Of a stretch of 64,000 nt of DNA, positions 58,307 through 64,000 are shown piece by piece. The notes under the pieces are model-generated. The model saw only the letters and a list, made by a program, of their open reading frames with translations. It was not told the DNA's origin and searched no databases. Within the stretch, counting starts at the first letter, position 1; every line of letters begins with the position of its first letter. Made by a program: the position numbers and the translations under genes. The stretch is from Pseudomonas sp. ICMP 561 (GTDB lineage Bacteria > Pseudomonadota > Gammaproteobacteria > Pseudomonadales > Pseudomonadaceae), in NCBI RefSeq assembly GCF_002699985.1, contig NZ_LKBT01000005.1:1-64000 (forward strand). Reading direction: 5' to 3'.

Positions 58307-59219
58307 CGGACTTCCAGAAAGGGTAGAAATTGAACCACTGCTGCGGAGCTTGCAGGCAGTAGTGGCCGAGGCGGTCGGCATAGCGCTGGGCGTGATCGGC
58401 AATCACTTGTTGCCGGTCGCTGCGTCGCCATTCGATGGCGTCGGCAAAAGGCTCAAGCGTCACTTGATAACCGCTTGGGCGCTTGAGGCAGAAAATCAGA
58501 TTGATCGGGCATTTCAATAATCCGGCCAGCAGCCACGGGCCTTGTGGAAACGCTGCCTTGGCACCGAGGAAATCGACCCGCGCGTTACGCCCGCCATGCA
58601 ACGCGACGCGGTCACCGGCGATGGCCAGCCATTCACCGTCGTCCAGGCGCTGGCTTAGTTGCAGCATGACGGACGGGTCCAGCTCGCTGACCTGAATCAG
58701 GCGCAAGTTGGTCGCGCCTGCTTCGCCCAGCAGCCGGTTGAAACGCTCGGCGTGCTTGGTGTGAACCAACACGTTCATGGTGACCTTTTCGCCCAGTTCA
58801 GCCAGCGCCCGGCAGACTTCGAGGTTGCCCAGATGCGCGCCCACCAGCATTTGGCCGCGTTCGCCACGCAACTGAGTGCGCAGCAGCGCCGGGTCAACAA
58901 TCTCGATTTGCTCAAGACGCAGCTTGCCGTTCCAGACGTCGAGTTTATCCAGCAGCGAATCAGCAAAGGCCATGAACTGGCCGAACACCCGTTTGTGAGT
59001 GGGCATCAGCTCTGGTCTGGCGCCCCATTCGGACAGGCGTCGCTGATACTCCCAGGCACTTTTGCGCGCCTGGCGGCCGAACAGAAAGAAATACAGCACG
59101 ATGCCATGCAGCACCGGGCTCAGCACCCGACGACCCAGGTGGCGTACGCCCCACGCGGTGAGCTTCATCAGCAGGAAACTGCCGCGCTCCTCATTCTTCG
59201 CCCAGTGCTTGTCGCTCAT
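58287..59219 (-). CDS. LpxL-like lysophospholipid acyltransferase
   Basis: 310 residues of the LpxL/HtrB acyltransferase family. The HX4E motif is HLGNLE in LVGAHLGNLEVCRAL; the second conserved region is GDRVALHGGRNARVDFLG. One membrane-anchoring hydrophobic segment near residues 25-45. ATG 59219 is chosen (GGGAGG 7 nt upstream); an ATG 6 nt earlier is too close to that site. In E. coli a related protein fuses glycosyltransferase and acyltransferase (ApeJ, recalled); here they are adjacent separate genes. Overlaps the lyase by 20 nt. Confidence 0.85.
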   Translation of the reverse strand: MSDKHWAKNEERGSFLLMKLTAWGVRHLGRRVLSPVLHGIVLYFFLFGRQARKSAWEYQRRLSEWGARPELMPTHKRVFGQFMAFADSLLDKLDVWNGKLRLEQIEIVDPALLRTQLRGERGQMLVGAHLGNLEVCRALAELGEKVTMNVLVHTKHAERFNRLLGEAGATNLRLIQVSELDPSVMLQLSQRLDDGEWLAIAGDRVALHGGRNARVDFLGAKAAFPQGPWLLAGLLKCPINLIFCLKRPSGYQVTLEPFADAIEWRRSDRQQVIADHAQRYADRLGHYCLQAPQQWFNFYPFWKSDDESSS

Positions 59220-59230
59220 CGCCATACCTC

Positions 59231-59325
59231 CCGGTAGGAGCGAACTTGTTCGCGAAGACAATTTATCGAGCGCCAATCATGCGTCGGATGCACCCCTGCT
59301 TTCGCGAACAAGTTCGCTCCTACCG
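59231..59325. repeat. REP pair inside the APE operon (GAACTTGTTCGCGAA family)
   Basis: CCGGTAGGAGCGAACTTGTT and AACAAGTTCGCTCCTACCGG: exact complements over 27 bp, filling the 127-nt gap between the glycosyltransferase stop and the LpxL-like start. Confidence 0.88.
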
Positions 59326-59346
59326 GATTTCCGGCAAACACAGTGA

Positions 59347-60081
59347 TCATGGCAACCACCGCCGCCACAGGATCAACGGAAAACGCCCCAACATGCCGAA
59401 GAACAGTTTGGTGTGCATTTTCGAGATCAATGCGTTGTCGTGGAACATGCGGAAGTGCGACAGGCCGTCCTGCGGGTAATGCACCTTGGTTGGCAGCCAG
59501 TGCATGGGTTGATTCAACCACGACAGGCGAACCAGGATTTCCGAGTCGAAATCCATGCGTTTGCCGAGCTGCACGGTGTTGATCAGATGAAGCACCGGCG
59601 CCAACGGATAAACCCGAAAGCCGCACATTGAGTCTTTGATCTGCAGGGACAGGCTGTTGACCCATACCCAGAAGTGCGTGAGGTAACGGGCATACAAACG
59701 GCCTTTGGGCACGCTGGCATCGTATTGCGGATAACCGCAGATCAACGCATTGGGCTGCTGGCGTGATGCCTCAAGGAACAGGTTGATGTCAGACAGATCA
59801 TGCTGACCGTCTGCATCGACTTGCAGTGCATGGCTGAAGCCCAGACGCTGGGCTTCACGGAAGCCCGCCATGACCGCGCCGCCTTTACCCTGATTGACCG
59901 GTAGCGTGACCAGATAAACGTTGTCGCCTTGCGCCAGTTCACGCAGCACCGCAGCGCAGGACGGGCTGCTGGCGTCATCCACCAACACACACGGCAAACC
60001 AGCGGCGAGCACCGCCTGAACTACCGCAGGCACCGCCAGTTCATGATCAAACACCGGGATGATGGCGCAGGGGTTATGCAT
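59347..60081 (-). CDS. Family 2 glycosyltransferase in APE cluster
   Basis: 244 residues, GT-A fold. It begins MHNPCAIIPVFDHE, has VLVDDASSPSC and the nucleotide/metal motif DADGQHD, and a hydrophobic region near residues 165-175. Resembles dolichol-phosphate-mannose-synthase-like enzymes. Probably attaches a sugar that links the polyene to its lipid anchor. ATG 60081 with GGGAG 7 nt upstream. Confidence 0.87.
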   Translation of the reverse strand: MHNPCAIIPVFDHELAVPAVVQAVLAAGLPCVLVDDASSPSCAAVLRELAQGDNVYLVTLPVNQGKGGAVMAGFREAQRLGFSHALQVDADGQHDLSDINLFLEASRQQPNALICGYPQYDASVPKGRLYARYLTHFWVWVNSLSLQIKDSMCGFRVYPLAPVLHLINTVQLGKRMDFDSEILVRLSWLNQPMHWLPTKVHYPQDGLSHFRMFHDNALISKMHTKLFFGMLGRFPLILWRRWLP

Positions 60082-60090
60082 GCTTACTCC

Positions 60091-60219
60091 CTGTTGGAGC
60101 GAGGCTTGCCCGCGAATGCGTTGGGGATTCTGTGGGAGCGAATTCATTCGCGAAGAAGGCCGAACTGAAAAGCATCTTTGCCTGACACACCGCTTTCGCG
60201 AATGAATTCGCTCCTACAG
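60091..60219. repeat. REP arms inside the APE operon, two families
   Basis: A solitary GAGGCTTGCCCGCGAA-type arm (60091-60118) next to a good pair of the GAGCGAATTCATTCGCGAA type (60131-60155 with 60194-60219). It fills the 197-nt gap between the ligase stop and the glycosyltransferase start. Confidence 0.8.
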
Positions 60220-60278
60220 AGTTGATGTTTGTCGCGTGACAGTGCAGCGGCATGAAAGCGTCCGTGGCCGCTTTTAAA

Positions 60279-61982
60279 TCAAACATCCCCCACCTCCAGC
60301 AATATCCGGCCACTGGAGCACGGCGCGTCGCCGTTGCGGAAGGCAAAGTACAGCTTGCCGCGCTCGGCGTCGAAGCGCAGGGTCAGGCTGATCTGGTCGC
60401 CGGGGCGGATCAGTTGCTGAAACTTGAGAACTTCCATACCGGCAAATTTCGGCGGCATATCGAGCAGGCGCTGACCCAGCGCCATGGCCCAGTTCACTTG
60501 AACCACACCCGGCAATACCGGAGCTGTTGGGAAGTGCCCGCTGAAGTACGCCAGATCCGGCGGCACGCTCAATTGCAGATGCCACTCGCCATCAATGTTC
60601 TGTTGCGCCAGGACTTCCGGTTCTTTTCCGCGAGGAGCCATCAACAGCGCCTGAGCCTCGGCTTGAGGCAGTTTGCCCTGTGCGTTGAGCGGCAGTTGAC
60701 GCAGCATGCGCCAGCGACGGGGCAGGGCGATGGCTTCGCAATGGCCGCTCAAGTGCTGGCGCAGGGTTTGCGTCAGATTGCGTCGGCCCTGATTGCGCAG
60801 GGCGTGTAAGCCTGCCGCGCTGAGCACCACCAATGCGCCCAGCGAGGCACGATTCTCCTGCACCACGCCGAGACGCGCTTCACTGACCCATTCATGGCTG
60901 ACCAGTGCCTGCTCCAATAGCGGCAGGGAGATGCGCTTCTCTTCGAGTTTGACGATGCGATCCAGCCGGCCAAGCAGTTCAAAACGACCGTCGTCGGCCA
61001 TGCGCACTGCATCGGCGGTTTGTTCGATGTGACCTGTCGGCATATAGGTCGAGCTGATGCGCAAGGCACCGTCGGCATCCTGGCCCAGTTCCACGCCGGA
61101 GAAGGCCTGCCAGAGGTTGTCACCCTGACGCCAGCCGATACCGCCGGTTTCCGAGCTGCCCAGAATTTCAGTCGGCCACTGGCCCAGGCGCTGATGCAGG
61201 CTTGCAGATGCCTCTGCAGGCAGTGCGCCGCCAGAGGAAAACACCCGGCGCACCTTGCCCAGACTCGGCCAGTCGAGGTTGTCGCCCATGCGCTTGAGCA
61301 ATGCGGGGCTGGCCACCCAGGCGAAATGCGGGAATTCGCGACTGGCGCGCTGCAAGTCTTCCGGGAAGGGCAGCTGTTTGCGAACGAAGCAACGACCCGC
61401 GCTCAAAGGCCACAGCACGCGAAACAGCAAACCATAGATGTGCTGAGTCGCCACGCTGCCGATGATGCAGGCCGCGCCCAGTTCTGCGCCCCACAGCTGT
61501 TCCAGCGCATCGACTTCATTGGCCAGTTGCCGCAAGTGCTTTTCGATCAGCTTGGGTTCCCCGCTGGAGCCGGAAGTACAAAGGCTCAGGCAGCATTCAT
61601 CCAGATCCAGCAGCGCAGGCGGCAATGGCTCGGCGTGCAGTTCATGCAGCTTGCGATCACCGGGTAAATCAGTCAGCCAGGCATCTACATGACCGGACCA
61701 GCGCTCGCGGGTCTGGGCTTGCAGGTCGGCGGGCAGCAATACGCTGATGCCCGCGCGCCAGGCTGCAAATAGCGCAACTGCAAGCTCGCCAGCATCTTCC
61801 AGATGCACGGCCAGTCGCTTGATGCCTTGTGCTTGCAGGCCCGCCGCGACGCTCAGTGCCTGCTCGCAGAATTGCTCGTGGCTTAGCGCCGGAGCCTGCG
61901 TCAGCTCACGGGCTGACTGCGGGTCCAGCAACAGGCGTTCGGGTTTAATCCAGTCAACAACCATCCGGTTCATGCATTCCAT
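60279..61982 (-). CDS. AMP-ligase fused to dehydratase domain (ApeH-ApeI-like)
   Basis: 567 residues. The first about 450 form an acyl-activating enzyme: [11 protein letters not shown] (phosphate loop), [10 protein letters not shown], and [16 protein letters not shown]. The last about 110 form a hotdog domain ([20 protein letters not shown]) like ApeI dehydratase. The usual catalytic Glu of FabZ-type enzymes seems to be Asn in [12 protein letters not shown]. The ligase would load the aryl acrylate onto an ACP. Start is ATG 61982 or 61973; both just overlap or abut the upstream gene. Confidence 0.83.
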   Translation of the reverse strand: MECMNRMVVDWIKPERLLLDPQSARELTQAPALSHEQFCEQALSVAAGLQAQGIKRLAVHLEDAGELAVALFAAWRAGISVLLPADLQAQTRERWSGHVDAWLTDLPGDRKLHELHAEPLPPALLDLDECCLSLCTSGSSGEPKLIEKHLRQLANEVDALEQLWGAELGAACIIGSVATQHIYGLLFRVLWPLSAGRCFVRKQLPFPEDLQRASREFPHFAWVASPALLKRMGDNLDWPSLGKVRRVFSSGGALPAEASASLHQRLGQWPTEILGSSETGGIGWRQGDNLWQAFSGVELGQDADGALRISSTYMPTGHIEQTADAVRMADDGRFELLGRLDRIVKLEEKRISLPLLEQALVSHEWVSEARLGVVQENRASLGALVVLSAAGLHALRNQGRRNLTQTLRQHLSGHCEAIALPRRWRMLRQLPLNAQGKLPQAEAQALLMAPRGKEPEVLAQQNIDGEWHLQLSVPPDLAYFSGHFPTAPVLPGVVQVNWAMALGQRLLDMPPKFAGMEVLKFQQLIRPGDQISLTLRFDAERGKLYFAFRNGDAPCSSGRILLEVGDV

Positions 61983-61983
61983 T

Positions 61984-62529
61984 TCATGCCGCGCCTCTGA
62001 CTCGGCGGCGGACCAGCCATTCGCCTGCAAACAGCAGGCCCATCAATCCGTATGAAACAAGTCCGGTGTACAACGCCCACCAGGACAGCGGAGCCCAGAG
62101 TGTCAAACCCGCTGCGATCAGTCCGTTGGCCAGAAAAAAACAGCACCACACCACCGTGACCTGGCGTGTGTAGCGGATAGCCTTTTCCGACAATTGCGGA
62201 TTACCCAAACGCGCCATGCGTTCGACGATCGGAGGGCCGTAAACCAGGCTCATGCCAAACAGGCTCAGCATTGAGGCGCTGATCAATACCGGGTACCAAC
62301 GCAGCAATTCAGCGCTGTCGAGCAGACCCAGCAGCAGGCAGAAGCCAATGGCGATCAGTGCCGTGATCAGTGTGGCGGGCCGCTTGCGCGCGGTCAGCGC
62401 GCGTCCCAGCCACAAGACACCCAGCAGCAACGCAAACTGCCAGGGCGCGAAGTGTTCGGTGCCGTAGTAAACCGCGAACGGGTACAGCACGCCCGCCAGC
62501 AATAGACCCAGACCGATCAGCCGCTTCAT
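61984..62529 (-). CDS. COG4648-type membrane protein (ApeG-like)
   Basis: 181 residues with five or six hydrophobic spans (for example LIGLGLLLAGVLYPFAVYYG and LITALIAIGFCLLLGLL). Proteins of this type accompany APE and related clusters; the function is not known. Overlaps the acyl carrier protein gene by 4 nt (ATGA). Confidence 0.75.
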   Translation of the reverse strand: MKRLIGLGLLLAGVLYPFAVYYGTEHFAPWQFALLLGVLWLGRALTARKRPATLITALIAIGFCLLLGLLDSAELLRWYPVLISASMLSLFGMSLVYGPPIVERMARLGNPQLSEKAIRYTRQVTVVWCCFFLANGLIAAGLTLWAPLSWWALYTGLVSYGLMGLLFAGEWLVRRRVRGAA

Positions 62530-62780
62530 GCTGCGGTGTTGGCTAGACGGTAAACCGCCTCGACGACGTCGTTGACGGTGCGTACCGCCTTGAACTCTTC
62601 GGCAGCGATTTTGGTGCCGGTCTTGCGTTTGATGTGGTCGATCAGGTCCACGGCGTCAATGCTGTCAATTTCCAGATCCTGATAAAGATTGGCTTGCAGA
62701 GTGACTCGCTCAGGCTCAAGTTCGAACAGCTCTACCAGCGCGTCGCGCAGGATTTCGAAGATGTCTTCACGGGTTTGCAT
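62526..62780 (-). CDS. APE acyl carrier protein (ApeF-like)
   Basis: 84 residues, four-helix ACP. The phosphopantetheine Ser is in LEIDSIDAVDLID. Second of two tandem carrier proteins, 9 nt after the first. A dedicated phosphopantetheinyl transferase is not in the window. Confidence 0.9.
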   Translation of the reverse strand: MQTREDIFEILRDALVELFELEPERVTLQANLYQDLEIDSIDAVDLIDHIKRKTGTKIAAEEFKAVRTVNDVVEAVYRLANTAA

Positions 62781-62789
62781 GTCAAATCC

Positions 62790-63050
62790 TCAGGCCGCTT
62801 GTCGTGCGCTGACAAAAGCCGCAAGGCTGTCGACGCTGGTGAAATGGTCACGGGTGTCTTTGGCGTCCGCATCGATCTTGATGCCGTAACGCTTCTGGAT
62901 CGCCAGCCCCAGTTCCAGGGCATCTACGGAATCAAGACCCAGCCCCTCACCGAAGAGGATCTGGTCGTTGCCAATGTCGTGAGTGCTGATGTCTTCGAGG
63001 CCCAGGGCGTCGATGATCAGCTGCTTAATGTCTTGATGTAGAACGCTCAT
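62790..63050 (-). CDS. APE acyl carrier protein (ApeE-like)
   Basis: 86 residues; phosphopantetheine Ser in LGLDSVDALELGLAIQ. Start ATG 63050 gives MSVLHQDIKQLIIDALGL; it overlaps the acyltransferase gene by 26 nt, and the longer frame is an out-of-family extension. The two ACPs are quite different, consistent with separate roles (starter versus elongation), which is inference. Confidence 0.9.
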   Translation of the reverse strand: MSVLHQDIKQLIIDALGLEDISTHDIGNDQILFGEGLGLDSVDALELGLAIQKRYGIKIDADAKDTRDHFTSVDSLAAFVSARQAA

Positions 63051-63837
63051 CCAAGGCGAGCTCCCTGATGAAGTAGTGATGCAGGTGGTCGTTGAGCTTG
63101 CGCGACGCAACAGGCGCCGGGCCTAGCGCAGCAAAGGCTTGTGGGTCTATATCGGCGCCAACGCGCAAACTGAAGTGCACACGCCGTAAAGGGATGCGAT
63201 ACCAGGGTTCGGCCTTGGTCAGCGTCGTCGGGCTGACCTGAATGACGACCGGAGTGATCACCGAGGCACCACGCAAGGCAATGGCCGCCGCGCCGCGATG
63301 AAATTGCGGCGCGCAACCGGGCTGTGTCCGGGTGCCTTCCGGGAATACGATCAGGGTCTGGCCATCGCGCAGGGCGTCAGCGGCGGTGTCGAGCATCTCG
63401 GCGCTGCCGTCGTTGCTGATGTAACCGGTGGAACGCACCGGTCCACAGGTAAAGGGGTTTTCCCACAGGCTGTGTTTGACGACGCAGTTGGCGTCGCGCA
63501 CCAGCCCGATCAGAAACACCACATCAATCAGTGACGGGTGATTGGCGATGATCATCTGGCCTGGGCGACCCAGGCGTTCTGCGCCTTCTATTTCGTAAGT
63601 CAGTACGCCGTTTCTCGCCATACGCTGGATGAACACCCAGAACAGGCGGCTAATGGTGCGCCTGGCCCGCTGGCGCTTTTTAGCCTGATCGCCTGGCAAG
63701 CAGCGCAGTAGCGGGAAATACAGCAAGCGCAGGCACAGCCCGCCCAACCCGAACAGGGCAAAGCACATCGCGGTAGCGAACAGGCGCCAGTAATAGGCGT
63801 CCTGACGCTTTTTCAGTGGTTGCGTTGCCAGTTCCAT
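63025..63837 (-). CDS. PlsC-like 1-acyl-glycerol-phosphate acyltransferase in APE cluster
   Basis: 270 residues. An N-terminal membrane helix (FATAMCFALFGLGGLCLRLLYF) is followed by the PlsC motifs NHPSLID (His-x4-Asp) and FPEGTRT. Start ATG 63837 (MELATQPLKKRQDAYYW), overlapping the ketosynthase-like gene by 25 nt. It may acylate the lipid part of the APE product. Confidence 0.87.
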   Translation of the reverse strand: MELATQPLKKRQDAYYWRLFATAMCFALFGLGGLCLRLLYFPLLRCLPGDQAKKRQRARRTISRLFWVFIQRMARNGVLTYEIEGAERLGRPGQMIIANHPSLIDVVFLIGLVRDANCVVKHSLWENPFTCGPVRSTGYISNDGSAEMLDTAADALRDGQTLIVFPEGTRTQPGCAPQFHRGAAAIALRGASVITPVVIQVSPTTLTKAEPWYRIPLRRVHFSLRVGADIDPQAFAALGPAPVASRKLNDHLHHYFIRELALDERSTSRH

Positions 63838-64000
63838 AACCGGTTCTTCCAGGCGTGTCGGCAAGTGTGTTGTTCAGTGTTGAGCGTTCGCAGCAGATTC
63901 AGCGCGTGGGGCCATTCGCTACAAGGCAGTTCCTCTGCGCTGGCCGGCTGCAAGGTCAACTGCCAGTCCGTTCCCGGGGTCAGCAGCAGGCCAACGGCGT
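63813..64000 (-). CDS. Partial beta-ketoacyl synthase-like protein, chain-length-factor type
   Basis: C-terminal 61 codons of a gene cut by the right edge. The readable end contains LLLTPGTDWQLTLQP, LPCSEWPHALNLLRTLN and stops with NRLWNWQRNH. That tail, and the position just before the PlsC-like gene, fit the ketosynthase-like (PF13723-type, ApeC) protein of APE clusters. The active-site region is outside the window, so whether Cys is present cannot be seen. Confidence 0.7.
   Translation of the reverse strand, partial: AVGLLLTPGTDWQLTLQPASAEELPCSEWPHALNLLRTLNTEQHTCRHAWKNRLWNWQRNH

Overview
The window is a stretch of Pseudomonas chromosome, most likely from the fluorescens/syringae side of the genus. 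The evidence is a medium-chain-length PHA operon (phaC1-phaZ-phaC2-phaD), the type IV pilus operon pilMNOPQ followed by aroK-aroB, gltBD-hemE, many Pseudomonas-type REP palindromes, and a complete-looking aryl polyene (APE) pigment cluster. From memory, the gene order from phaD (0.4 kb) to hemE (39.3 kb) follows the P. aeruginosa PAO1 block around PA5059-PA5034, so this part is core chromosome.

Layout. 0.4-5.7 kb (minus): PHA polymer synthesis and turnover, with a good sigma-54 promoter match and a 6-6-6 palindrome about 190 nt upstream of phaC1. 6.1-13.8 kb (minus): DUF971 protein, HslU/HslV protease, SPOR protein, ArgS, PriA. 14.0-16.6 kb (plus): ribosomal protein L31, a secreted thermonuclease-like protein whose signal-peptide region contains the L31 terminator, and malic enzyme. 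16.8-19.3 kb (minus): penicillin-binding protein 1A. 19.5-27.8 kb (plus): pilMNOPQ, aroK, aroB and a DamX-like AAA/SPOR protein. 28.1-34.1 kb (plus): glutamate synthase gltB and gltD.

Accessory insertions flank hemE. Between gltD and hemE (34.8-38.0 kb) lies a lone 1050-residue protein of the DUF6543/'dermonecrotic toxin-like' kind. Directly after hemE (39.3-41.2 kb, minus) is a two-gene Septu-type anti-phage system: a PtuA-like ATPase and a PtuB-like HNH nuclease with overlapping ATGA start/stop. Next come a YnfM-like MFS exporter with a divergent YnfL-like LysR regulator and a chemotaxis receptor.

46.0-64.0 kb (all minus) is an APE operon read right to left and cut by the right window edge: chain-length-factor-type ketosynthase (partial), PlsC-like acyltransferase, two acyl carrier proteins, a COG4648 membrane protein, an AMP-ligase fused to a dehydratase domain, a family 2 glycosyltransferase, an LpxL-like acyltransferase, an aromatic amino acid ammonia-lyase, a thioesterase, a LolA-like carrier, an MMPL exporter, an antiporter-like membrane protein, a halogenase-like flavoprotein, a methyltransferase, a DUF3261 lipoprotein, ketosynthase, dehydratase, ketoreductase and a second ketosynthase. 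Together they can make an aryl starter, extend it to a conjugated polyene and move a lipid-linked product to the outer membrane. REP inverted repeats sit in most longer gaps, including three inside the APE operon.

Limits: all assignments come from reading sequence and translations; no searches were run. No tRNA, rRNA, CRISPR array, insertion sequence or prophage was seen.
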